The notes beneath the pieces were generated by a model, which was not told the origin of the DNA, did no database searches, and worked only from the letters and a program-made list of their open reading frames with translations. The position numbers and the translations under genes are program-made. Of a stretch of DNA of 64,000 bases, positions 47,871 to 59,300 are shown in pieces; position 1 is the stretch's first letter; each line of letters begins with the position of its first letter. Source of the stretch: Coturnix japonica (taxonomy: Eukaryota > Chordata > Aves > Galliformes > Phasianidae). The DNA lies in assembly GCF_001577835.2 (NCBI RefSeq), contig NC_029516.1, positions 54,972,754 through 55,036,753 of the forward strand. The letters are read 5' to 3'.

Positions 47871-50800
47871 CTGAAAAGGAACAAAGAGAGTTTAATCTTC
47901 AGGACTGTTTTGCAATGGCACATGCCTGAGCAACCACAAAGACGATCTATTTGTGTTAAAATAAGCTGCAAAGACATGTTCTGTACTGAAATACATCTCA
48001 CAGAATAAACCTGTCTGAGGGCTCTGGCTTTATCTCCCCAAAAAGATGACAATTCAAGATGACCAAAGATGCTACAAAACAAATGGACTAACTTGATGGA
48101 AATCTGCTGTATGAAGGTAACAAAAGCATTTTCAAATAACATTTCAATTCTTTGACTATGATCTCCAGCACCTACAGCTTATGTCCATTTTTAACTCATT
48201 TTCAGTATGCGCTACCATGACAGCAGTTCATGGGGTTATAGGAAACTATGTTTCAGAAGCTACTGAAACATCTTCAGACTGAGGATACTGAACATTACCA
48301 AGAAACCAATAGGATAAATGCCAATTAAAACAACAACAAAAAAAGATCCGCTTCTCCCCTTGAGCTACTTATTAGCAGCAACCTGTAGCACTGACAGCTG
48401 GAACAGCTCATGTAAAAGTTTGATTGCTATTGCTTTCAAGAGGCTGCACTGTAGAAACGTACATTACTACATTATTTCTCATCATCTGGCTTCATGTTTT
48501 TAGCTACAGTTGCATAACAGAAGTATTTACTTTACTATCCATTTCAGCCCTCCTTCAAAAGCTACAAGGCCGGAGCTCCACCCACAGAAAAGATGTAGGA
48601 CCCAAATATCATTTACTATCCTCATGCTATTTTAAGGCTAAAGAACAGGTTCAGTTCCCTTCTTTACTGCTTCTACCCAAGGAAGAACTCTAGTTCCTAC
48701 CCATTCAACATATTCCACAAACAGATGTCCTTAAAGAGGTTGAAGCCTCCAGTCTTTAAGAAAAAACTCATTGCCAAACTTGAGAGAAAGCCACTAAATA
48801 AACTCTACTTTGGCTAGAAAAAGAATCTAGCTGACTTGCAACATGCCAATACTCTTAAAACACAAATCTGCTCCACTAATTGGATTGTGTAAGCAAACTA
48901 TGCAATAGTCTGCAACTATATGCTCTCACTTTCTGTCCCTTCACATGCAGTGCCAGGGGACATCTAGTGGTACAGTCCAGAAACTGCAAAAAGCCTCTTC
49001 ATTCTCTCAGAACCCTCAACCATGGATTCTAAGGACAAACCAAGCTCTAAGATCATCCATCCATTTAAAGAGGCAAAGTGGAACAGCGTGTTGTTCTTTA
49101 CCTGCAATAATTGTTGTCGCCTGTCGCCTCACATTGTTTTTATCTGTGTATTCACCATAGTCTAGTTTCCCTTCAACGTAGAGCCGAGAACTGAAAAGTC
49201 AAGAATTTGGTTCCAGTCAGAGAACTGCAACTACTTCCTCCTTTATATTTGACATTGAATCCACAGGCTGTTGGCTCACTTGTTGCCTAGAGTTATTTAA
49301 GAGATGTGTGGATATGACACTGAAAAGTTGGAACACATTGGAAGTGTTACATGGTGGCTGGACTTGATAATCTTATTGATCATTTCCAAACTAAACGTTA
49401 CCACGATTCTATGACTTCTTACATCAATTGACTATTAAAGCATCAAGTCATCAACTACGTTAACTTACCCCTTCTTCACATATTGATACGTGACATCCCT
49501 TAGGCCTGGTCTGAAGACAGAGATCCTGTGCCATGTTGTCTTCTGACTGATATCACCTAAGGTACATAAAAATAACAAAGCAGGATGCCACATCCTCTTA
49601 CTGAAGCAAGATTTGGAAACCAGTTTTAACACGTTGGTGTTCTCAAAGTATGCAAAAAGATTTAAGAAATGGAAATATACTATGTAGTACTCAGTGTACT
49701 ACCCATTTGTGTCCCAGCATTAGGATTGTGCAAGAGCACAGTTCAAACCAATGCTTAAGACTTTTTCCTCCTCCTTATAGACTCCATGCTGTACAAAAGC
49801 TTGAGAAAAGGAAACAACTGTAAATAAAGACTGACAGAAGAAACAAACACAGGATACAAATAAGAGTATGGAACTTCTATACTTCTGGCATCACAGAATC
49901 ATAGGAGTTGGAAGGGACCTTCAGAGATCGAGTCCAAGCCCCCTGCCAAAGCAGGGCCCCTACACCAGATCACACACAGGCATCCAGACAGGTCTTGAAT
50001 ATCTCCAGAGGAGACTCCACAACCTCCCTGGGCAACCTGTTCCAGTGGCATCCCCAACAAGAAAGAACTGCTAAGTCAGCGCTCTCTCCATATCTCCAGA
50101 AGAGAGTCAAGAAATAAATCCCTATTTAGTACATGCTATTGAGGATTTAGGCAGGGATGTACAAACTACTTAAAAGGATCTTCCCTGCACCTGAGAGATG
50201 TACAGAGCAGTCTGAAGACAAAGCATAGTACCACTTAACATGCAAGCTTCAGAACACAGCAGCAGCAACCTGCTGCAGTCTTTGTTGCAGACTCACCTGT
50301 CTGTGCTACCTCATTTTCCCCAGTCCGCCACATCTCATTGGTTGCAAGAGAAAATATGGTGACAGGATTTTTTCCATCCACTTGCCTCATGATAGGGTCC
50401 TGTCCAACCCGACCAAGCAACTGAACACGATTCATGGCTGAAACATAAGAGTAAATGCAAGGTGAGATGTGCTAAGCAGCATGGGGCAAACCGACACAGC
50501 AAGTCATTTTCTCCTCTTCAGTAGCAGGAGGAGGATAAGGAATCTAAAAAGGTTGGTACAGGTGAATTATGATCCTTCTAACCACAGCAAATATTAAATC
50601 AATCAGCAGCTTTTGTCAAGAGACAGAATAGCCACTTCCCACCATACTCCAGTTTTTATGACTGGGCAAATCAGGTTCCACAACACTTACCTTGTTGTTA
50701 TCACTGCTAAGTAACTCCATTTAGAAAGCTGAAGGTTCTTTATTTTCTCCTGGTCTTTTGTCATCTTTTCCACAGAATAGCTTAGGCTGGAAGGGAACCT

Positions 50801-51965
50801 CAAAGCCCACTCAGCCTCACCTCCCTGCTGTGGGCAGGGCTGCCTCCCAGCAGCTCAGGCTGCCCAGGGCTCCATCCAACCTGGCTTTCAGTGCCTCCAC
50901 AGGGCACCCACAGCTTCTCTGGGCAGCCTGTGCCAGTGCCTCATCACCCTCTGAGTAAAGAATTTTCACTTAACATCTAACCTAAATATCCTCTCTTTTA
51001 GTTTAAAGCTATTCCCCTTTATTCTATCGCTATCATGTAAAAAGCCAGTCCTACTCCTTAAAAGCTCCTTTGAAAGTACTGGAAGGAAACATCTATATGT
51101 TATATGAGACTATGCAGTATGTACTTAAAAACAGTCTGACTTTTAATCTACAAAACTGTAGCAGTTCATTGTCCGATTCTGTAATTAGAACAATGCCTTC
51201 AAAACAACATTCCATTATTACATCGCATCCCCTGTTTTGAGGCCACCAGTTTTAAGGGCTTTAAGGGCTACCTGATGTGACACAGATCAAGACAAAAAGC
51301 TCCCATTGAGTTAGTTTGAAATAGCATTCTTAGTTTCTGCAATCAGCAGCTATCATTCTTATCTGTTCCTCCCCTGGCATACTTCAGCCATTCTAAAAAC
51401 AGGCTGAAAACAGAGTAACAACTAAGCAACACCTCAGACACACACACAAGAGCTACTTACATCGTTCCAGCACCAATGAGCCAACTGTATCACCAGACTC
51501 ATGTCTCACCAACTGGCGGAGCACCTGAGGAACAGACAGAAATTAGTTTCCAGGACACAAAGCATGAACACCACACACATTACGTGCTTTTACTGCTCAT
51601 CTTCTGAGTGCTAACTGGACATTTTGCAATGATATTCATTTCCAGCGACCTGCAGGGACACAAGGAGAGCTCAGGGCCACTAAACAACCAAGCACGTTTT
51701 GCCCAGAGAAGCTGTGGGTGCCTCATCCCTGCGGGATGTCCAAGGTCAGGTTAGATAAGTCTCCGAGCAGCCTGAGCTGCTGGGTGCCAGCCCTGCCCGC
51801 AGCAGGGCAATGGGGCTGGGTGGGCTTTGATATCCCCTCCAGCCTGAGCCATCCCGAGTCTACCCGCCTCCTCCCAGCAGGGCCCGGCCCTAGGGGCGAA
51901 CGAGAGCCCCTGCAGCCTCTATCCCGCCCCACACAACCCACCTGCCAAGCCGGCCGCCGCCACAT
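47827..51965 (-). CDS. SSBP1: SSBP1, mitochondrial single-stranded DNA-binding protein (complete)
   Basis: SSBP1 coats single-stranded mitochondrial DNA as a tetramer in the matrix and stimulates the Twinkle helicase and DNA polymerase gamma during mtDNA replication. Six coding exons join in frame: 51942-51965, 51461-51524, 50297-50437, 49469-49556, 49102-49190 and 47827-47870, giving 149 residues (human 148). All introns are GT-AG. The N-terminus [18 protein letters not shown] is a basic, Arg-rich mitochondrial transit peptide. The OB-fold follows from about residue 30, with landmarks [59 protein letters not shown] and DYGEY, and the protein ends [10 protein letters not shown]. The first ATG is chosen because it alone gives the family-length transit peptide. 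The gene lies directly downstream of WEE2 on the same strand. Four of its five introns carry CR1 pieces. Confidence 0.97.
47871..49101 (-). other. SSBP1 intron 5
   Basis: A 1.2-kb intron, and the only SSBP1 intron in which I see no CR1 fragment. No other feature is recognisable. Confidence 0.8.
49102..49190 (-). CDS. SSBP1: SSBP1 coding exon 5
   Basis: Encodes [26 protein letters not shown] of the OB-fold. Acceptor CTTTTCAG; donor GTAAAG in phase 1. Confidence 0.97.
49300..49411 (+). mobile_element. CR1 LINE, short diverged 3' end in SSBP1 intron 4
   Basis: GGCTGGACTTGATAATCTTA, CATTTCCAAACTAAACGTTA and CGATTCTATGA. It takes up about 40% of a 278-bp intron. Confidence 0.8.
49469..49556 (-). 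CDS. SSBP1: SSBP1 coding exon 4
   Basis: Encodes [20 protein letters not shown] and VTYQYVKKG of the OB-fold core. Acceptor CCTTAG; donor GTAAGT in phase 2. Confidence 0.97.
49891..50117 (-). mobile_element. CR1 LINE, 3' end in SSBP1 intron 3
   Basis: TCACAGAATCATAGGAGTTG, GGAAGGGACCTTCAGAGATC, CAACCTCCCTGGGCAACCTG. It is inserted antisense relative to the window, that is, in the sense of SSBP1 transcription. Confidence 0.92.
50297..50437 (-). CDS. SSBP1: SSBP1 coding exon 3
   Basis: Encodes the first strands of the OB-fold ([27 protein letters not shown]). It ends in phase 1 at GTGAGT, and its sequence continues smoothly from exon 2 and into exon 4. Confidence 0.97.
50771..51083 (-). mobile_element. 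CR1 LINE, 3' fragment in SSBP1 intron 2
   Basis: CACAGAATAGCTTAGGCTGG, GCAGCTCAGGCTGCCCAGGG, CTTAACATCTAACCTAAATA and GAAAGTACTGGAAGG. Confidence 0.93.
51461..51524 (-). CDS. SSBP1: SSBP1 coding exon 2
   Basis: Encodes [20 protein letters not shown] plus R, covering the rest of the transit peptide and the likely processing region. Acceptor TTCCTCAG; donor GTAAGT in phase 1. Confidence 0.95.
51699..51858 (+). mobile_element. CR1 LINE, short 3' end in SSBP1 intron 1
   Basis: TTGCCCAGAGAAGCTGTGGG, GAGCAGCCTGAGCTGCTGGG, GGGCTGGGTGGGCTTTGATA. It sits less than 100 bp from the SSBP1 exon 1 donor. Confidence 0.9.
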
Positions 51966-52080
51966 GCCGAACAACCCCCGGCTGAGCTGCCCCAGCCCTG
52001 CGGCCACACGAGCCCGGACGGAAGCGGAAAGGAGAGGCTGTGTACGGGTACAGCGGGTCCGGCGGAAACAAGGACCCAAA
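51880..52080 (-). promoter_or_regulatory. SSBP1: SSBP1 promoter, GC-rich with ETS-type GGAA cluster
   Basis: A small GC- and CpG-rich block surrounds SSBP1 exon 1. On the plus strand ACGGAAGCGGAAAG (52018-52031) and GGCGGAAACA (52061-52070) form three GGAA cores. This resembles NRF-2/GABP sites, known regulators of nuclear genes for mitochondrial proteins. Binding is inferred from motif only. The WEE2 poly(A) signal lies just upstream. Confidence 0.65.
51942..51965 (-). CDS. SSBP1: SSBP1 coding exon 1
   Basis: Encodes only MWRRPAWQ, the start of the mitochondrial transit peptide, and is left in phase 0 at GTGGGT. It lies in the GC-rich promoter region. Confidence 0.93.
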
Positions 52081-52089
52081 GCACAGTGA

Positions 52090-53176
52090 AAGCGAGTGTT
52101 AAAATCTTTATTGGCACCTTTCGCTTTTAAAGGGATAAGATTAATTAAAAAAAACAACAGGACTTTCAAACGCTTGAGCGCAGACTCTACGTAAAAGCTC
52201 ACAGTAACCAATGGTGCAGCGCTATGCTCTCCCTCATAGCAGTACACAGCTTGTATCTGCAAGGCACACGTATCCAGACGACATTCAGATGAGGGGTGGG
52301 ATTTGTCTTTAAAACATTCACTTTAAATAGGCAACTCCGAAAAACAAAAACAAATATCCCCCCACAAAGCTTAAATGTTTTCTAGCTTCCCTCATCATTG
52401 ATTAAAAACTGATTTTTCAGGCAGGTGGGGTTGCTCCATGAGCAAGATCCCAGAAGTTTCCGTTTCCCATAGGCACGCAGAGCCACCTACCTGCATACTG
52501 AAGGTACAGCCCCCACCTGATGCCAAGTCCTTTTCTATCAGCACAAGCCAGGCTTCAGGGTCTGGCCTGCAAAAGCTCAGCCACTTCAGCCCCGTGATTG
52601 TGCTCATTGCTCAAAGATAAGGGGACTTTCAGCTCAATCAATAAAGCCTCCTTAACTGAAAGCAGTTTACTCTCGGCTCCCTTAATGAAATACCACTCCC
52701 AATGCATCCCAAGTCCGCCAGGACAGCTGTGTAACATGTCTGCCTCCAAACACATAGTTAACACTACACCATTGTTTCAACTGCCTCACTGCTAAGGACC
52801 AGCAGGACACGCTGTCTTCCTTCTAACGAAATACAGGAGGTCAGTGGTAAGAACATAAAGATCGATGTCCATTTAAACAAAGGAAAGTAGAGGAAATACC
52901 ATCCTTTTTCTTCTTTGGCAGAACTATTCTTAGTTTAGAAGAAGACCAGTTACACAAGAAAATATCAGTACTGAGGAAAATAGTCTTAAATCACATCTTA
53001 CACTTGAGAGCTCGTTATTCTTCCCTTTCCTCAGCCAGTATCTCACCACTGTTAATGAGGGAACAAAAAAAAAAATTAAAAAATACCACAAGGAGAGCTA
53101 GCATGGGACATTGGTCTGTGCAGAGCCTGCATTCTCAGTGTTATTCAACAGCCAGAGCCTTTCAAACAACAGAAGT
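52090..53176 (-). other. WEE2: WEE2 3' UTR
   Basis: Non-coding stretch between the WEE2 stop and the first canonical poly(A) signal. It contains an A/T-rich run (53057-53087) and no repeat that I recognise. Confidence 0.65.
52107..52112 (-). terminator. WEE2: WEE2 poly(A) signal
   Basis: AATAAA on the minus strand, the only canonical signal that I find between the WEE2 stop codon and SSBP1. It lies 142 bases upstream of the SSBP1 ATG. Confidence 0.7.
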
Positions 53177-53333
53177 TCAGTAACCCACATTAAAGCTAAA
53201 TGAACGACAACTCTTCCCTCCCACCAGGCGCTTATTGTTCTTCTTTAGAGAGGACTCAGACTCCTGTAAGTTGGCATTTCCTAAGGGCTGATCCTTCATG
53301 AGGGTCTGGGCAAGGCGAGCTGCTTTCAGTTCC
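53177..53333 (-). CDS. WEE2: WEE2 last coding exon with stop
   Basis: Encodes [18 protein letters not shown], a spacer, then [18 protein letters not shown] and NVGY before TGA at 53179-53177. The KRLVGGKS tail is diagnostic of WEE2. Confidence 0.95.
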
Positions 53334-56300
53334 CTGCAAGAGAAGAGATGGAAGAGAAGGGAGGTAAGATCTATCATGCACAAATGCCCATCAGTTGTAG
53401 AAGGCTGTGAACAGCCTTGCACAGGGGAGTTACCACAGTACTGCTGAGTGTTGACTACTCAGCTCAGTATCAGTTCATCTGCCTGCATATTGTACCAGCA
53501 TGGGCCATCATCCATGGCTGCAGTAGGTGTGCAATTTCACTGCTCTAATTCAACCAGAATCCAAAAGCCACAGATGAACTACAGCTGCATTTGCACTATG
53601 AATCTCTAGCTACAGCCCTGCCACCCTTGTAGATCCAGGCACTGTAATTGACTGGGTATTTTTTGCTGCTGGATCACCCAACATTACCTCCCTGCATTCA
53701 AGCCTGATCATCAGCACTTGCTCAGCTGATCAAATCTGTCTTCTCCCTCCTTCATGGCCTCACACAAGCCCTACCTTTCCAGCATGGCAGTCTTACACTT
53801 CTCCACATTTAGTTGTTTCTGGAGCTGCACAGCTTTTCCAAGTGAAGGACGGAGGATTGGGTGCTTAGTAAGAGCTGTGGCAGAGGGTCTTTCCATTGGG
53901 TCAGGATGGATCATGAGCTAGAAGGCAAAGGTCAGAGTTTACAGGTCCTACTGTCATATGCCACCTGGAAAAACCTCTTTCCTGTTAAGGCTACTGCCTC
54001 ACCTTGAGGAGTTCAATAAAGCCATTGGGAAGCTTCTGAGGGATTGATGGGATATTGCCTTTGCGGATGTGGTGCCACATGGCCCCATTGTGAGGCAGTG
54101 GTCCTGCGCCTGCTGCCAGAGCTATTGTGAGTGCCAGGGCAAAGATGTCTGCCTTTGGCAAATGGAAGTATTGCTGCAGAGAGAAGAGGAACAGTTATAC
54201 AAAGAATGCTATATTGAACAGAGGAATACCGACTCAAAAAGCAGCAACTGAACAAATATGTGATACAGGCTTCACCACCCCCGAGTTAGGTGGATCCTCC
54301 TGCCTCTTGAATACCTGAACTGATCAACACATCCAAGCTGGTTATTACAAACTTATTTCCTTTTTGTTCACTGGCCAGAGTGTCAGAACTAGTGCAGCTT
54401 TCAGAAGAGGACATAATTCCCCCAGTAGTGCCTCCCACCTCTCCGTGTTCCCTGATCAGTTTTTGGTGTACAAAGCATGTGTGCAGGTGCAAACATATGT
54501 CAGTAGTCACATCCAGCAGATTCACTTCAACTGGATATGTAACATGAAATGTACTCTAAAAAGTTTGTCCAACTTATCCCTAGAAGCTAAAATAGTTGTG
54601 TTAATCTAAACTTGCTTCTGAAGCAATATAAAGTATGTTAAGACAACATAGTGTCCTAGTGTTGGGTGTTAAGACAACACTTTTTTCCCCAATTAACTTG
54701 GCCAATTTCACAGCTAGACCTGATGCAGGAAAAAAGGAGATAAGTCATGACTCTGGCACATTCCTTGCCATAACTACAGTTGATATCTCTCTACTTGCTC
54801 ACAACCCTGTTCTCCAAGCCATCCCCATCAGCAACTATTACCTCCTGCAAAATCTCATTAGCCAAAAACCGTCTGTCTCCTTCCTCCACTTGAGGGTTTG
54901 CTATTGATGTCACATGGCCAAGGTCACCTAAAAAGAAACACAACCCAAACAACAAAAGGAATGACTGAGAACAAACTGAAATAATCAATACAATCCTGCT
55001 TTCCAGAGGGTACCAACAGAGCTACCAAAAGCAGTGAAAGAAAGGAAACCTGCTTCTAAACAGAAATCTGGGCATGGAAAACAAGCTTGTTGCTTTAGAG
55101 GAATTAATTCTGGTGAGTACAAGAGTTATTTAGGATGACGTTGACAGTTCTGTATAGAAACCCCTTCAGCAACCAGGACAGAGCAACATCAAGCAGAAGT
55201 TGGCAACATTAAAGATAAGGTAGTTGTAAAGTGAGCTAAAGACCTACCAATCTTATACATCACACCAGAAGAGAACTCATCATCACTGTCACTCTCTTCC
55301 TGTCCAGCTTGGCCCTCAACTGCCAGCTTGTGACAGATGAAGATATTACCTGTAAGACAACAGAAGTTAAGCAACTATCCAGACAATTCTGTAGAAAACC
55401 CATCTGTAAATCTATATATGCTTCACAGACCAAGTTATCAATATGCTTCCTGCCCAGTCAAAAGCAGAAAACTGTCCCATCTTATGCATAGAATTACCTA
55501 TTGTAATCACCTTTACCACCCATCCTTTCTGCTCCCCATGCTAAGAACAGGATTTCAGCAGGACAAAGCATCCGCTATGAGGATCTAACCATACGACTGT
55601 GGAGGGAACCCTGCCACGGATATGCCCATGAGCAGCTGCACAAAGAAGAAAGATTTTACTATTCTTCCAGAAATTTAATCCCTTGGGGGTAGGTACAGAA
55701 CAAATATTCACTTCACACACCAGCTCTCACAAAGATCATGCACCGTACAACAAAGCAGTAGCAAATAAGGAAGATTTCCTCCTTTGCAGTCCTACTAGCT
55801 CCTCCGGTAGTGGCAGCTATTCCCACGAATTACGAAGATCACAAGACAAGTCAAATGATACCAACTGTTGCAAAAGGTTCAGATTTACAGCAGCAGTGGT
55901 GCAAAGTTTAAAACCCACAAGACACATTCATTGTTTAGGGAAAAATCCTCTTCCCTTTAAAACACGGTAAGAAATCCAGCAGCAGGGTCACAGAGCATGG
56001 AAAGGGAAGTTCGCAGAGGGTAGAGGAAGACTTACTAGGTTTGATATCCAAGTGCACAAGGCCGGAGTGGTGGATGTATTTTAGTCCCATGGAAACTTGT
56101 AACAAGATTTCTTTCAGCTTTGCTTCAGGAAAATACTGGCCATGCTTTGCATTTTCCAGAAGCACATCTTGGAGACTCCCACCTAGAAGAAAACAGTCAG
56201 TCTGAGATTCAAAGACTTGGTAGAGCAGTGTGTTTAGAGCAAGGAAATTAAGCTCTGAGCAGCAGATGTGATTAAGGAATGCAACATTTGACAAAGCAGG

Positions 56301-59300
56301 CAAGTTGTGGCTGTCATTGTCGATTGGCCATTTCACAGGACTAAGAAAATATCATTTCCTCTCTCCCATCATCTTTATTTTCACCACTTCTTTAGTCTCA
56401 GCTTTTCAGCCACCAGAAGACATTGGTCCCCATGTTTAACTGGTACCTGCGCCAAATTTACAATTACTACTCTAAACAGCCATCACTACTTATCATACCT
56501 CATGCTACCAGCCTGAGGTGGCATTTGAGCAAGGATAACTACACACTGGCATTCACAGCTCCTCTGATAGCCAGAAACATCTTTTCCAGCATCTCCTAAC
56601 CAAATACATGACCAGGGCAAAACCAGGTGAGTGTTCTGCCCTGCCTGCAGCATGAGTGAACAGTTCAACCCATAGCTTAGTTCCATTCCCCTAAAGCTGT
56701 TGAGCCCTTTCTCCTACCCAAGATGTCAACATAAAGATACACTGATCTTAGCTGCACCCATTCAATGTCAGCCTTTAAAACACCTCAGTTCTTACCATTA
56801 CAGTGTTCATTTTGTATAATCATGTGATCATCTTCTGCCCATGCTGAGTAGTAGCGCACAACATGGGGGTGGTGTCCAAGAACCGCATGAGCATAAACCT
56901 CACGCAACGCCAGCTGCCTAGAGAAGCACACAGAAAAAGTATTGGTGACAAGGTACCATGTGGGACCATAAAATGAGTTCTGGTTGATAGCCTGACTTGG
57001 GAGAGGGAAAGCAGAGACGTTTTGGACTTGAGGATTTTGGCAGATGGACTGACTCACAGCTGCTGAAGCAAAGCCTTTAAATGGATATTTAGGAGTACCT
57101 CAAGCTTGTCAAGCAGCTGCCAATACAAGTACAACTGAACAAGTCTTCTATTAAGGCAGAAAAGACATTGCTTCAGCACATCAAGATGCATATTAACACT
57201 AGGTGGTCAATATGGATGCAGACAGGCTGTGTGGTAGGCCAATACAACAAGTAAGTGGTTTAACAGCTGTTTTAAGGACATGTCTGCATGGGGTATTAGG
57301 AGTTTGGGTAAGCTGACATATCGCTTTATAGTGCACGTGGCTTCTCCTTAGACGTTTGTATTCATTTACCCTAAAACGGTATCTTTCTTCACCCTCCCAC
57401 CTCTTAAACAGCAACCAGTTTTTGCTCCCACCACTCCTCAGATACCTTTAGATTCACACTCCCTCCTTCCCCATCACACCTCCCAAGAACATGTCCATCA
57501 TTTCAGCTAGCACACTCACTCATCCGAGGATCCTGCCAGAGGCCTCTTGGAACGTTTGATGGCATAAACACATCCATCAAGGCGCTTGATACATTTGTAG
57601 ACAGAACCAAATTCCCCTACACCGATCCTCTCTAGTTCCAGGAACTCCTTCTGGTAGCGGGAAACCATATTGCTGTCTTTCAGAGGACATCTCTAGAAGG
57701 TCATAAGTACAGCAGAGATAGCAGGATGAGTTGAAAGACACAGATACATGTCACTTTTTAGAGCCACAAATCATTCATCCATACAAAATACCCACTTTGC
57801 TCCCTTTCCCATCCTGAGCTTTCTCCACATGCATGCAGCCTTTCAACTGCTATCATCCACTTCAAGATTCTGTAGTCCTTCTGGCCACCTAACAAAGGCC
57901 ATCTTGGTCCAGCTCAGTTGAGATTCATTTATTCTAATCATAGCGTTAGAAATTGCAGCTAAGGACTAAGGAAGCAGTTTAGTTGGCTGTATGTGCCTTG
58001 GATTACTATCATATCCCTTCTCTTGGCAGCTCTGTCCAGTTCCTACATCCACAACAGATGGAGTCAAACAGGGAAGAACTGCAGAAACAGTATTTGCCTT
58101 TTGCTCAGTTCCTGCAGACCTGGGAAGATTTGTTACCAGCCTTGATATGTGGAAGTTCAGCACTGCTGCATCCATCGCTCATGTACTGAGCTTGGGCTTA
58201 AATGAGAGCTATTGAATATTCAGACCTCAGGAGAAATTGGTACTACCCCAGCTACATAAAACCTGCTTTATGCTGTCAGTCAAAGTTGCCTGCAGCAAGA
58301 ACATTCTGCACCAGCTCAGGCTCTCATTGGGTTTGAAGCAACAGCTGTTGACTGATTGTACTTTAGCAGGTCTGAGTGTTCATATTCCCAGCTATTTCCT
58401 CACTGAGAGCCACTTATCTACCAAGGGATAAAAGCCTGCAGAGCAGCTGGAACATTGTTACAGTAATGATAATCAGAGAAATAGAAGATGCTGATACTGC
58501 TTGTAGAATGATGTCTACCAGCAGGTGAGGTAAGTAAGAAAAAAAAAAGTAGTGGAGCATGAGTGAACAAGAGACTGGACTAGGTGAATTCCCATCATCC
58601 CTTACATCTCTTACAGGGACAAAGACTCACGTTCCACATTACTTTCCACATAAACCACTGCTGTGATTCCTGCTTGACTGCAACATGGCCCTAAAGGGAA
58701 GAGTTAGTCCCCCAGCCAGAAATATGTGGCCCATATGAGACAGCTGGCTGAACTTTGTAAGGCAGTTATATATAAATCAGGATATACATAGTTCAGGATT
58801 AAATATGCTTCTAGTACACAATTTTGTTTCAGTTATGATTAAAATGAAGGCAAGAATGTTTTAATAAGTAAGTCACAAATTGAGACATTCTTCTAAATAA
58901 ACAGCTCCAAATGCCACACCCTAGAGAAGCTACAGTTGTGTATTACACCTGCTATGGGTTTTCTGCAATACCAGTTTTCTCGACTAGAGGGTATCATTCT
59001 TCTTCAAGTGACCCTTAGTATTTCACAGTTACAGTGAACAAAACGCACAAAAATACCTGATTAAAGGTGCTGCTCAGGAAAACTGAGATTTTACCTCACC
59101 TGAATACAGATCTGATTTGGACTTTCTTTCCAGAAGGATGAGAAGTGGATGAGGTAAGGATAGCAGGACCCAGCTGGCCAGGGGCACACTCAACCTTGCT
59201 CCCTGCCCTATGTAGCCAGGCCAACAAACCCTGCCACAGAGGTTTCCCAGCATAATTTTTGCTATAGCCATAGAATTTGGTGTTATGCTTTAAGACAGTG

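Noticed and set aside
53837-57692. WEE1 instead of WEE2 for the kinase gene
   Set aside because: The C-terminal KRLVGGKS tail, the length near 560 residues and the SSBP1 neighbour all point to WEE2.
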